Below are positions 24,479 to 35,900 of a DNA stretch of 64,000 bases, in pieces (positions within the stretch are counted from its first letter, which is position 1; each line of letters opens with the position of its first letter). This stretch comes from Lampris incognitus. Lineage: Eukaryota; Chordata; Actinopteri; Lampriformes; Lampridae. The notes beneath the pieces were generated by a model. That model searched no databases. It had not been told where the DNA came from and saw nothing but the letters and a program-made list of their open reading frames with translations. The translations under genes were made by a program, and so were the position numbers. Where the stretch lies: NCBI RefSeq assembly GCF_029633865.1, contig NC_079219.1:59110608-59174607 (forward strand), written 5' to 3'.

Positions 24479-25027
24479 CTACCTACCTACCTACCTACCT
24501 ACCTACCTACCTACCTACCTACCTACCTACCTACCTACCTACCTACCTACCTTACCTTACCTACTTTACCTTACCTACTTTACCTACCTACCTACCTACC
24601 TACCTACCTACCTACCTACCTACCTACCTACCTACCTACCTTACCTCCTTTATCTACCTACCTACTTAACTTACCTTACCCACTTTACCTACCTACCTTA
24701 CCTTACCTACTTTACCTACCTACTTAACTTACTTTACCTTACCTACTTTACCTACCTACCTTACCTACCTTAACTTACCTCCTTTATCTACCTACCTACT
24801 TAACTTACTTTACCTTACCTACTTTACCTACCTAGCTTACCTTACCTACTTTATCTACCTTACCTTACCTACTTTATCTACCTTACCTTACCTACTTTAC
24901 CTACCTACCTAGCTTACCTTACCTCCTTTACCTACCTACCTACCTCACCTTATATATACCTACCTAAACTTACCTTACCTACTTTACCTACCTACCTACT
25001 TACCTACCTTACCTACTTTACCTACCT
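24479..25027 (+). repeat. (CCTA)n / (TACC)n satellite-like tract, about 550 bp
   Basis: A perfect CCTA run at the left degrades rightwards into a mosaic of CTACCTAC, TTACCTTACC and CTACTTTACC. The complementary strand is TAGG/GGTA-rich. It ends about 100 bases before the probable isoc2 promoter. Confidence 0.95.
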
Positions 25028-25119
25028 GCCTGCCCGGTTTCTGGATGTGACCCGTCCACTATCAATGGTATTTTATATTCAAGTAACCGGACTGGCTAGG
25101 GACCAGTTTTAGTGCTTAC

Positions 25120-25223
25120 TATTGGCTAAAACAGACGTCAATCATTTGTTTCATTTGATTGGTTGCTGGGTTGATTAAGGCGGGGCTTACTAAGGAAGAC
25201 GTTGCCGCGTGAAGTAGAGCAAA
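25120..25223 (+). promoter_or_regulatory. Probable isoc2 promoter and first exon, ending in the first base of the start codon
   Basis: The stretch holds a CRE-like AGACGTCAATC (25132-25142), a CCAAT-box sequence ATTGGTTGCTGG (25160-25171) and a GC box GGCGGGGC (25180-25187), then AGAGCAAA|GTAAGAG with a strong donor at 25224. The exon would end in A, and the next isoc2 exon begins TGGCAGGC, so the two create ATG. The transcription start is not determined. Confidence 0.5.
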
Positions 25224-25414
25224 GTAAGAGGGCTCCGTTTTTATGTTACATTTAGATGATTTAGTTTTACGTGTCGATGGTACAATCTGAGAAACAGGGA
25301 ACAGGCTGAAAGAGGCTTTAGCGTGTCGATTAGTGTTGACGTTTTCTTCTGTGGTAGACGTGCGCATGCGTCCTCCTGCAAGGGCACCGGAGAAAACATA
25401 ATACGTTTTATTTC

Positions 25415-27694
25415 CTTACGCGGTGTCACCCGTCCGGGTCCATCAGGCAGACCTTCACCTCGACTTCCTTACGTGGTGTCCCCTGTCCGGGTCCACCAGG
25501 CAGACCTTCACCTCGACTTCCTTAGGTGGTGTCACCCGTCCGGGTCCACCAGGCAGACCTTCACCTCGACTTCCTTACACGGTGTCACCTGTCCGGGTCC
25601 ACCAGGCAGACCTTCACCTCGACTTCCTTACACGGTGTCACCTGTCCGGGTCCACCAGGCAGACCTTCACCTCGACTTCCTTAGGTGGTGTCACCCGTCC
25701 GGGTCCACCAGGCAGACCTTCACCTCGACTTCCTTAGGTGGTGTCACCTGTCTGGGTCCACCAGGCAGACCTTCACCTCGACTTCCTTACACGGTGTCAC
25801 CTGTCCGGGTCCACCAGGCAGACCTTCACCTCGACTTCTTTACGTGGTGTCACCTGTCCGGGTCCACCAGGCAGACCTTCACCTCGACTTCCTTACACGG
25901 TGTCACCTGTCCGGGTCCACCAGGCAGACCTTCACCTCGACTTCTTTACGCGGTGTCACCTGTCCGGGTCCACCAGGCAGACCTTCACCTCGACTTCCTT
26001 AGGTGGTGTCACCTGTCCGGGTCCACCAGGCAGACCTTCACCTCGACTTCCTTACACGGTGTCACCTGTCCGAGTCCACCAGGCAGACCTTCACCTCGAC
26101 TTGCTTAGGTGGTGTCACCTGTCTGGGTCCACCAGGCAGACCTTCACCTCGACTTCCTTACACGGTGTCACCTGTCCGGGTCCACCAGGCAGACCTTCAC
26201 CTCGACTTCTTTACGTGGTGTCACCTGTCCGGGTCCACCAGGCAGACCTTCACCTCGACTTCCTTACACGGTGTCACCTGTCTGGGTCCACCAGGCAGAC
26301 CTTCACCTCGACTTGCTTAGGTGGTGTCACCTGTCTGGGTCCACCAGGCAGACCTTCACCTCGACTTCCTTAGGTGGTGTCACCTGTCCGGGTCCACCAG
26401 GCAGACCTTCACCTCGACTTCTTTACGTGGTGTCACCTGTCCGGGTCCACCAGGCAGACCTTCACCTCGACTTCCTTACACGGTGTCACCTGTCTGGGTC
26501 CACCAGGCAGACCTTCACCTCGACTTGCTTAGGTGGTGTCACCTGTCTGGGTCCACCAGGCAGACCTTCACCTCGACTTCCTTAGGTGGTGTCACCTGTC
26601 CGGGTCCACCAGGCAGACCTTCACCTCGACTTCTTTACGTGGTGTCACCTGTCCGGGTCCACCAGGCAGACCTTCACCTCGACTTCCTTACACGGTGTCA
26701 CCTGTCCGGGTCCACCAGGCAGACCTTCACCTCGACTTGCTTAGGTGGTGTCACCTGTCTGGGTCCACCAGGCAGACCTTCACCTCGACTTCTTTACACG
26801 GTGTCACCTGTCCGGGTCCACCAGGCAGACCTTCACCTCGACTTCTTTACGTGGTGTCCCCTGTCCGGGTCCACCAGGCAGACCTTCACCTCGACTTCTT
26901 TACGTGGTGTCCCCTGTCCGGGTCCACCAGGCAGACCTTCACCTCGACTTCCTTACACGGTGTCACCTGTCCGGGTCCACCAGGCAGACCTTCACCTCGA
27001 CTTCCTTACACGGTGTCACCTGTCCGGGTCCACCAGGCAGACCTTCACCTCGACTTCTTTAGGTGGTGTCACCTGTCCGGGTCCACCAGGCAGACCTTCA
27101 CCTCGACTTCCTTACACGGTGTCACCTGTCCGGGTCCACCAGGCAGACCTTCACCTCGACTTCCTTACACGGTGTCACCTGTCTGGGTCCACCAGGCAGA
27201 CCTTCACCTCGACTTCCTTACACGGTGTCACCTGTCCGGGTCCACCAGGCAGACCTTCACCTCGACTTCTTTACGTGGTGTCACCTGTCCGGGTCCACCA
27301 GGCAGACCTTCACCTCGACTTTACGCGGTGTCACCTGTGCGGGTCCACCAGGCAGACCTTCACCTCGACTTCTTTACGCGGTGTCACCTGTCCGGGTCCA
27401 CCAGGCAGACCTTCACCTCGACTTCCTTAGGTGGTGTCACCTGTCCGGGTCCACCAGGCAGACCTTCACCTCGACTTCCTTACACGGTGTCACCTGTCCG
27501 GGTCCACCAGGCAGACCTTCACCTCGACTTCCTTAGGTGGTGTCACCTGTCTGGGTCCACCAGGCAGACCTTCACCTCGACTTCCTTACACGGTGTCACC
27601 TGTCCGAGTCCACCAGGGAGACCTTCACCTCGACTTCCTTAGGTGGTGTCACCTGTCCGGGTCCACCAGGCAGACCTTCACCTCGACTTCCTTA
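25415..27694 (+). repeat. 53-bp minisatellite, about 43 units, in isoc2 intron 1
   Basis: The unit runs CTTACACGGTGTCACCTGTC, CGGGTCCACCAGGCAGACCT, TCACCTCGACTTC. Units differ mainly at the ACACGG/ACGTGG/AGGTGG/ACGCGG site and by CCTTA or CTTTA, and variants recur in longer blocks of four units or more. One unit near 27319 carries a small deletion. Because 53 is not a multiple of three, all frames stay open over long runs, which gives spurious frames of up to 369 codons. Confidence 0.97.
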
Positions 27695-27957
27695 GTCCAG
27701 GTCTCACTGAAGTGGAATAAATGCGTGTGTACACAACGTCCAGAAGAGCAGGAGACGCGCCTAACAACATGAACTGTGACCTCTGTCCCACGGCAGGAAA
27801 TGCCCCTTTCCCTCACGTGCTGCTGAGGGCTGTATGCCACAATAACATGTTGGGGTTCAGTGCCAACACTACCACTGCAGTGTGAACCCACACCGGGTAT
27901 GACAATGACCCCCAGATTTACCACACACTCTGTTTTGTCTTCTTTCTTCCCCAACAG

Positions 27958-30900
27958 TGGCAGGCATTGGCAGGCTGTCCACCAAAGGCTCTGTCCTCTT
28001 GCTTTGTGACATGCAAGAGAAGTTCAGGCCCAACATTTTCCAGTTCACCAACATCGTCAGCAACGCGGCCAGATTACTTGAGGTAGGCTACGCATACACC
28101 TTCACCTACATATACACAGATGTCAGGCATACAGAGTGCCGAAACTGGAGATTACATTCACATGACTTTTACATTTGCATCGGTTTACAGTTCCTCCATT
28201 GTGCTCCATCTATAGTCTTAGAGCTCTGCACAGCCTTGAGTGTGTCACATGCGCACACTTGACTATTAACGTCACAGCACCGCATAAAGTCAGCGAGCGG
28301 ATTTATATTATTAAACCGCAACTGCACTTTATATATAAACGGTCTACTGGACGCCGTCCAGGCTGCGTGGCCTGGGCTTGGTAGACAGCTCAGAGTGCTG
28401 GAGGTGTCTTGACAAAGATGGCACCTCTCATACACGTGCTTTGGAGTTGCCCAAAAACACAGGCGTTCTGGTCTGCTATACATATCGATTTAAAAAAGAA
28501 CGACCGGCCTAGACATCCCTTCCTCCTCCCCCGGTCTGTTTATTGTGGGTGACCCCTCTGCGTTAAGTGATGTGACTGGATCCAGACTGCCCTTATGTTA
28601 GTTGGGACGGGAACTGGTGGACTGGATCCAGACTGCCCTTATGTTAGGTAGGACGGGAACTGGTGGACTGGATCCAGACTGCCCTTATGTTAGTTAGGAC
28701 GGGAACTGGTGGACTGGATCCAGACTGCCCTTATGTTAGTTAGGACGGGAACTGGTGGACTGGATCCAGACTGCCCTTATGTTAGTTAGGACAGGAACTG
28801 GTGGACTGGATCCAGACTGCCCTTATGTTAGTTAGGACAGGAACTGGTGGACTGGATCCAGACGGCCCTTATGTTAGTTAGGACAGGAACTGGTGGACTG
28901 GATCCAGACTGCCCTTATGTTAGTTAGGACAGGAACTGGTGGACTGGATCCAGACTGCCCTTATGTTAGTTAGGACAGGAACTGGTGGACTGGATCCAGA
29001 CTGCCCTTATGTTAGGTAGGACGGGAACTGGTGGACTGGATCCAGACTGCCCTTATGTTAGGTAGGACGGGAACTGGTGGACTGGATCCAGACTGCCCTT
29101 ATGTTAGTTGGGACGGGAACTGGTGGACTGGATCCAGACTGCCCTTATGTTAGGTAGGATGGAAACTGGTGGACTGGATCCAGACTGCCCTTATGTTAGG
29201 TAGGATGGAAACTGGTGGACTGGATCCAGACTGCCCTTATGTTAGTTAGGACAGGAACTGGTGGACTGGATCCAGACTGCCCTTATGTTAGTTAGGACAG
29301 GAACTGGTGGACTGGATCCAGACTGCCCTTATGTTAGTTAGGACGGGAACTGGTGGACTGGATCCAGACTGCCCTTATGTTAGGTAGGACGGGAACTGGT
29401 GGACTGGATCCAGACTGCCCTTATGTTAGTTAGGACAGGAACTGGTGGACTGGATCCAGACTGCCCTTGTTAGTTAGGACAGGAACTGGTGGACTGGATC
29501 CAGACTGCCCTTATGTTAGTTAGGACAGGAACTGGTGGACTGGATCCAGACTGCCCTTATGTTAGTTAGGACGGGAACTGGTGGACTGGATCCAGACTGC
29601 CCTTATGTTAGTTAGGACGGGAACTGGTGGACTGGATCCAGACTGCCCTTATGTTAGGTAGGACAGGAACTGGTGGACTGGATCCAGACTGCCCTTATGT
29701 TAGTTGGGACGGGAACTGGTGGACTGGATCCAGACTGCCCTTATGTTAGTTGGGACGGGAACTGGTGGACTGGATCCAGACTGCCCTTATGTTAGTTGGG
29801 ACGGGAACTGGTGGACTGGATCCAGACTGCCCTTTTGTTAGGTAGGACAGGAACTGGTGGTCAAAGAACGGGAACGCCTCCTCTGCACCAGCACCATCTC
29901 TGTGGCACACTTCCCTTGGTCAGCTGGCTGCCCTAGAACAGCTCTCATGTAGGCTGCTTGATAAGGTGGAGGAACATCACCTGAAACGGGGGCAGTACCG
30001 TTCTTATCTACGGAGCGTTTAATGGCGTTTCCAGCTCCTAGAAATAACACTACCATTCCATATCGCATGAAATGCAGACAACTGCGAGAGGCCTGCGGTT
30101 CGAATACCTGCTGACAAGCCGTGCTGTCAACTTTCAAGCACTCCACACACCGCAGTCGTGTTTTCTTTTCCCTATGTTTCTTCTCTTTCTTCTTTCCTTA
30201 TGTCACTCCTGATCTTTCACGTATTTTGGTCTGGTTGTGCTCGTTTCGTTTCCCTCGCATTCTGGTTTCATATCCGTGTCATTTGTAATTGAAATGCTTG
30301 TATAATATGTTTTGTTTATTGTGGAAAAAATGAACTACTAATCCTAAACCCCCCCCCCCCCCCCCCAGAAACTGCACTTTCTAATTCAGACTTCCTGACA
30401 CTCCTCCTTGTAGGCGAGTCGTGTCCTGGGCATCCCACCCATTGTGACGGAGCAGTACCCAAAAGGCTTGGGCCCCACGGTTCCAGAGCTTGGTGCCGGG
30501 GACCTGAAGGCTTACGCTAAGACCAGTTTTACCATGCTGACAGAGGACGTGGAGAAGGAGCTCGATGCCCTGGGAAACCCCAAGCGAGCGATCCTGTGTG
30601 GAATAGAGGCACACGCCTGCATCGCTGTGAGACCATATCGCTGTCTGCTGAGATTCAGTGTTTCCTTTTCCCCCACTACACTTACAAGAGATTTCCAAAT
30701 TATGTTGGCACAACACGTTTTAAGGAGGATTTAAGGCCTCTGGACTTCTCAAATATGATACAGACTTTGTTTGTGTGTGTGAACTAACCAGTACCGTGAA
30801 AAGTGACAACAAATATTGGAAAGAGGTGATGGCATGCACATACATGTAAAGTCAGACTACAGCTCTGTTGTTCCAGGTTTCCTTACAGTAATGATGTGCT

Positions 30901-31515
30901 GCACCCTAGGGCAACACTGAGTTCCTTCAGTCCGGACATGTGAATGCTCCGTGTGGAGGGAAAAAGCATTTTGTTTCCTCCTGACTTCTGCTCCATCTTT
31001 TCTTCAGTGCACAACCTTTGACCTGCTTGAGAAGGGAATTGAGGTCCACATTGTGGCTGATGCAGTCTCATCCAGAAGGTAATCGTCCATCTGAAACGCA
31101 TCATCCTTTCCTTCCCGCTCATAAATTGTCGATGTGCGTGGTACGTCAAGTGTACTGCATGAACCGCTGTCTGTCTGTCTCCTCTGCAGCCAGACAGACC
31201 GGTTGTTTGCCCTGTCGCGGCTAAAGCAGAGTGGAGCTTTCCTCACCACCACAGAGGGTGTTCTGCTGCAGCTGGTCCAAGATGCTAAACACCCCAACTT
31301 CAAGGAGGTTCTTTCTACCAATTACTTTGGATTGCACTGCCTCCATCACAGCAGTTACCCTGGTTTTCCACGGCATATTTTAAGTAAAAGCAATTTCTGT
31401 GACTTTCCTTGCTAAATTATAATCTGTTGACTCAATGGTCTGTTTACAGATCCAGCGGCTGCTGGCCCATCCTTCCCCCGACACTGGGTTGCTTGCCTAC
31501 TTCAGCTCTCTATAG
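27958..31515 (+). CDS. isoc2: Isochorismatase domain-containing protein 2
   Basis: Exons 27958-28082, 30414-30626, 31008-31078, 31190-31307 and 31450-31515 join in frame. With the A of a split ATG from 25223 the protein has 197 residues (human ISOC2 has 205). It starts MAGIGRLSTKG and carries the cysteine-hydrolase triad of the isochorismatase fold: Asp18 in LLLCDMQEKF, Lys78 in YAKTSF and Cys111 in GIEAHACI. TEQYPKGLGPTVPELG is the ISOC signature. The last exon reads IQRLLAHPSPDTGLLAYFSS before TAG. The family fold is catalytic, but the physiological substrate of ISOC2 is not established; human ISOC2 has been reported to interact with p16/CDKN2A. Without the split ATG the next in-frame Met lies after the catalytic Asp, so the split start is strongly favoured. 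Introns 1 and 2 are filled by minisatellites. epn1 lies nearby, as in human 19q13.42. Confidence 0.93.
28390..28505 (+). mobile_element. L1/Tx1-like LINE ORF2 scrap in isoc2 intron 2
   Basis: Two frames together show CWRCLDKDGT and IHVLWSCPKTQAFWSAIHI, the end motif (HLLW-CPK-Q-FW) of L1/Tx1 ORF2. One frame break is present. The second minisatellite starts about 65 bases further on. Confidence 0.55.
28571..29862 (+). repeat. 46-bp minisatellite, about 28 units, in isoc2 intron 2
   Basis: The unit is GACTGGATCCAGACTGCCCT, TATGTTAGTTAGGACGGGAA, CTGGTG. Variation is confined mostly to GTTAGG/GTTGGG/GGTAGG and GACGGG/GACAGG/GATGGA. One unit near 29468 lacks two bases. Each unit carries a GGATCC site. 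Confidence 0.97.
29863..30413. other. isoc2 intron 2, part before exon 30414
   Basis: No repeat family recognised. A C-homopolymer of about 17 bases lies at 30350-30366, close to the acceptor. Confidence 0.4.
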
Positions 31516-31588
31516 GGATACCCATCACCTCTCTTCTGTTTCATGAATACGGCACAGGATTTGAATGCACTGAACACAGTGTTTATCT

Positions 31589-31719
31589 CCATCCATCCAT
31601 CCATCCATTACCCAAACCACTTATCCTGCTCTCAGGCTCGCGGGGATGCTGGAGCCTATCCCAGCAGTCACTGGGCGGCAGGCGGGGAGACACCCTGGAC
31701 AGGCTGCCAGGCCATCACA

Positions 31720-31773
<54 letters not shown>

Positions 31774-31993
31774 GGGCAATTTAGTACGGCCGATTCACCT
31801 GACCTACATGTCTTTGGACTGTGGGAGGAAACCGGACCCCCGGAGGAAACCCACGCAGACACGGGGAGAACATGCAAACTCCACACAGGGGACGACCCGG
31901 GACGACCCCCAAGGTCTGACTACCCCGGGGCTTGAACCCAGGACCTTCTTGCTGTGAGGCAACTGTGCTAACCACTGCACCACTGTCCCGCCC
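31589..31993 (-). repeat. SINE family A, full length, in isoc2 3' region
   Basis: It runs from the (ATCC)n tail through GGATGCTGGAGCCTATCCCA and a CA tract of about 48 bases (31722-31769) to the tRNA-like head ending near CACTGTCCCGCC. It sits between the isoc2 stop and the candidate poly(A) signal, so it is probably inside the 3' UTR. Confidence 0.85.
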
Positions 31994-32034
31994 AACATAA
32001 ATAAACCAAATGTAAACACATGTTCATGTAAAGC

Positions 32035-32040
32035 AATAAA
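32035..32040 (+). promoter_or_regulatory. Candidate isoc2 poly(A) signal
   Basis: AATAAA about 520 bases after the stop codon and directly behind the SINE, followed by GT/T-rich sequence (GTTCGTTTGTTTTTATTATT). Confidence 0.4.
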
Positions 32041-32241
32041 ATAACGTTGCCGTCTTAACTTTCCACTGTGTTCGTTTGTTTTTATTATTAGTGTATTTGA
32101 GCAATTCCTGTGTTGTGTGATGGCCCCATCAATGACAGGGACCTTTTGTGAGCAAAGCAGGAAAGTGCATACAAGCAACAAAAACGTCTGATGTACTGTA
32201 AAGGACTGCTGTCCTCCACACTACCATGTCTCCTCCTGCAG

Positions 32242-32351
32242 CACCGGACGAGCAGCACTGAAAAATCTCCTCCTCAAGCTACAACAAGTCGATGAGGTGT
32301 GGCCAACCCCCAGAGGCGGGAGCCGAGAGCCTGATGTCATCGGAGGGGAGG
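32242..32351 (+). other. Orphan exon-like segment between isoc2 and the forkhead gene
   Basis: It is bounded by an acceptor CTCCTCCTGCAG and a donor-like GTGAGTGAC. In one frame it is open and would read GRAALKNLLLKLQQVDEVWP then TPRGGSREPDVIGG. No family was recognised. It could be a 5' UTR exon of the forkhead gene, an alternative isoc2 end (the phase does not fit the mapped donors) or chance. Confidence 0.3.
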
Positions 32352-32399
32352 AGTGAGTGACATAATTCTGGGACAGTCAGAAAGGGAGGGGTAGAGGAC

Positions 32400-32638
32400 A
32401 GGGAGAGAAAAAGGAAGCAAGCAGTCTGCGATCAGTTTTGTTTGTTTAAAGTAAAGGAAAGTTTCTAAAAGAAAGCGTGAGAAGTGGTGCGCGTGGATTT
32501 GCAGGCTGAGAAGGACGGACATCCAGCTGTGGAGAAGAAGAAGAACTGCAATTTCCCACAGCATTCGCACAACATCTGATGACAACATCAAATATTAACA
32601 GTGTGTGAGGAGGCCTTGGGCCTTGAGTCACTAGAGAG
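32400..32638 (+). other. Probable 5' UTR exon of the FOXJ2/3-like gene
   Basis: A/G-rich sequence ends GTCACTAGAGAG|GTAAGCAAG, a strong donor, 306 bases before the acceptor (CCCCCAG) of the exon with the forkhead start codon. The left edge is not determined. Confidence 0.4.
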
Positions 32639-32962
32639 GTAAGCAAGCCACTCTTCTTCCTCAGAAATGATGATTCCATAGATCCCTGTGAACTTGGAGT
32701 GGAAATACTAGTATTCATGTACTCACATACTATCCACAGTGTCTTTTCTTGAGGAAGGAATGTTTATAGTTCAGCAGAAAATTCTCTTGGGTCTCGGCTT
32801 GTAAATGACGTTGGCTGGGGCTGCAGGAACAGAATGGACGGCTGCTGCATTTCAAGCAGAGGGTTAGCCTACTATGGCATTGCTCCCCATTGCTTAAAGT
32901 AAGTACAGCTGTTGATCTTGTGGCGCCTTCTCCGATTCCCCCAGGCCCCGGACACAGAAAGA

Positions 32963-35900
32963 ATGTCATCCGACCTGGACTCCAGTCTGACCAGCATCGA
33001 CTGGCTGCCTCAGCTGGGAATCAGCAGCCTGCGGTCAGGCAAAGAGAGAGGAGAAGGAGGAGAAAACGACAACAAGAAAGAGAGAGGGAGAGAAAAGGCC
33101 GACTTTCTACCCGCCGTCCCAGCCCCATCTCTCTCCAACTCCAAAGGAAAGCCCCCTCACAGCTATGCGACTCTCATTGCCATGGCAATTGCTTCTGCCC
33201 ACGAGAGGAAGTTGAGTTTGAATGATATCTACACCTGGATCAGCGACACCTTTCCCTACTACAGCCGAGCAGGACGCGGATGGAAGGTAACAAACAAAGG
33301 ACAGTACTTCATTATCAATCTACTAGGACAGTAATATTTTTCTTACTTAAAGCTACAATTTTGAAGAATATCATGCAAACAAATGCTCGTTTTCATGCTT
33401 TCTACCTCTGCCGTATTTAAGACAATAGCTTATCCACAAATATCAAATTAAGGAACTCTTTCTATGGTCACGGTCGGATAGGAGTTGACCAGGAAAAATG
33501 ACAAAGTGCACAGCGTGATGCTTCTCCACCATAACAGCAGAAGGCAGAGGTATAAGGCAGGTATAGACAAGTTTGAGAAAGCACAGTTGTTGTGGCTAAC
33601 GAGCAGATAGAGCAGATAAAACTGGTAGAAGACCTTTACCAGCAGATACTATACCAGCAGCTAAAGCCCAGCTTCTATCATGTTGTTTCTGTTCTGCGAT
33701 GGGGAGGGTCAGCGGCGTCGTAGTGGGGGGGAAAAGGAAGGAGAAGGACCTACCAGAGCCCGGGGGGGGGGGGCGTCGAGAAGCCTGGAATTAAAAGTTT
33801 GTTTTGGTTTGCAAATGTTTATTCTAACTAATTAGTGTCATAACTTCAACCAATACATCGGTTGAGGGACTTAAAGAAAATACTGGAGGCTCTCTGAGGC
33901 CCCCCTCGCTCCTCTCTGAGGCCCCTCTCACCCCTTACAAAAGGTGCAAAATGGTTTAGTCCGCCCCTCACGAGTGTCTCTCAGTGCAGCTCATCTAGTC
34001 CTGTCGTGGTGACTGCTGACACGAGCACAGAGTCACGTCTCTCCCAAAGAAAACAAAATCTGGCTTCCAGATAAGAATAGAAAAAAGGAAAGGCAGAGAA
34101 GGCAAAATGAGGGAAAACAACTGTTGAGTAATTTCTCCCAAGAGAAAGGTGGCGAGCTAACTCCTACTACCACAGCTAGGTACACATGTTTTTCAATCAC
34201 TGCACGATAGTTAAGTTAGGTTAAAACTGTGTGAGAGACAAATGAGGAAAGGAGCCCACAGACTGCTTATATATAGGGCCCAGAATTTTGTGCTACACCC
34301 CTGGGGAGGGTGACGACACAGCAGCCCTGCAACGGTCTCATTTTGAGTGGATCTGTAGGATTTGGAGTTCCCAAACACCCATGTAATTACTAGTATTATC
34401 TTAGCTGTGAGTAAGTTCAGCAAAAATGGCAATTTTTCAGGATTACAGCTTGAAGTATGAGCAAATTAAAATCGTTTCTTTTCATTTCATCAGTTTGGAT
34501 ATGCTTTGGCTTAATAGTTCATTTGGTCTAGGTTCTGTCATTAGGTATCTTTTTTGTTCCCAACAGAACTCCATTCGACATAACCTCTCGCTCAATAAAT
34601 GCTTCAGGAAGGTTCCCAGACCTCAGAGTGACCCTGGAAAGGTGAATGTGTTTTTTTGTTTTGTTTTTTGGTGTTGGGTTTCATCTCTGTGTCTGATATT
34701 GTACACATTATTAGGGATGTAAAAAATAACAACATGAGGCTCGGGACGTGACCTGTTCAAAAAGTGTAAAGGTAAACATAAGGTTTATCTCCAGGGGTCC
34801 TATTGGACGATGGATGCACCTTCAGAGGTGACTCAAATGAGGGCACCCAAACGTCCCTATCCAGAAGAGGAGGAGGAGGAGGAGAAGCAGAAAGTACGTT
34901 GCTAAGTCCCTCACTTGCTCGCTCACGTTCCTTCGTCAATGTTCCAAATGTTGTTGTCAAAAAGACGGTTCTTCTGTTTACAGATTCCTCAAGTATCAGT
35001 GGCCCAAGCACAGAAAAGACCCTCACCCCATCAACAACCACAAGCAACCTCCCGGACAGACCAGCTTCTTCAACCAGAGCCACCAGGAGCCATCCAGCAA
35101 CCATCACCTCAGCACGTCTCCCTCTCTCCTCCTCTGTGCAAGGTAGGGTCTCATCCATGCTCATCACTGCAGCTGGAAGACTTGTGTCGTTTACTCACTG
35201 CGACATGCTGTAGGTATCCCACTGTAAATTCTCCTATATTTTTGCAGCAGCAGCGATTACCCTACACGCCTTCTCCTGTCTCTATGCTGCCTGCTCCTCA
35301 TTCGTCTGTCTCTCCTACAGCTGTGCCCTCCTCTGCTGCCCCCCTGGCTACCATCTCGACCCTGCCTCCCCCCCAGCCAACAGCTCCCGCTCTTGCCATC
35401 TCCACCACTTCTGCTCCAGTCATCCCCATTGCCATTATGTCTGCACCTCCTCCAGTTGCTCCCTCCTTCTCTATTGCCGCGCTATCTGCCCCTACTAACT
35501 CAGGGCCAATACCCCACTACACTTTCTCTGTTCCCCTTAACTCGGCGCCCATGCCCGTTTCCACTTTGTCCGTCCCGGTTCACTCTGTGCCTTCTGTGTC
35601 CATCGCTGCTCACTCTGGTGCTCCTCCTGCTGTTTCATCTCACTCCATCGCTGACCCCCCACTGCGTTTCACCTTCGATGAGTTGAACCTGCCGGATCTG
35701 TACGCATCCTTCAAGTCCTTCTTCAAGACAGTGCGAGAAAGAGGGGGCTCACAATGTGAGTACCCCCTACCTATGTAGGACTTTGACAGATTTATGCTGT
35801 GGGTGTATTTTCATACTTAGTCTGATCCAATGAGAGTGCGTTTTGCTTTGCAGCGGATGGGGCTTCCTCGTTGATGTCGACCAATGACATAACCCCACTG

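Noticed and set aside
24329-24773. Open frames rich in YLPTYLPT
   Set aside because: Translation of the TACC microsatellite, not a gene.
26321-27642. Open frames of up to 369 codons with repeating VHQADLHLDF/STRQTFTSTS words
   Set aside because: They are the three frames of the 53-bp minisatellite in an isoc2 intron; the period makes every frame open and the residues merely repeat.
28571-29862. CRISPR-like regular repeats
   Set aside because: Units are directly contiguous with no unique spacers, and the context is a vertebrate intron; it is a minisatellite.
34915-35778. Single 287-codon frame starting [10 protein letters not shown]
   Set aside because: It reads through an intron; the forkhead exons 34984-35142 and 35248-35755 with GT-AG borders explain it.
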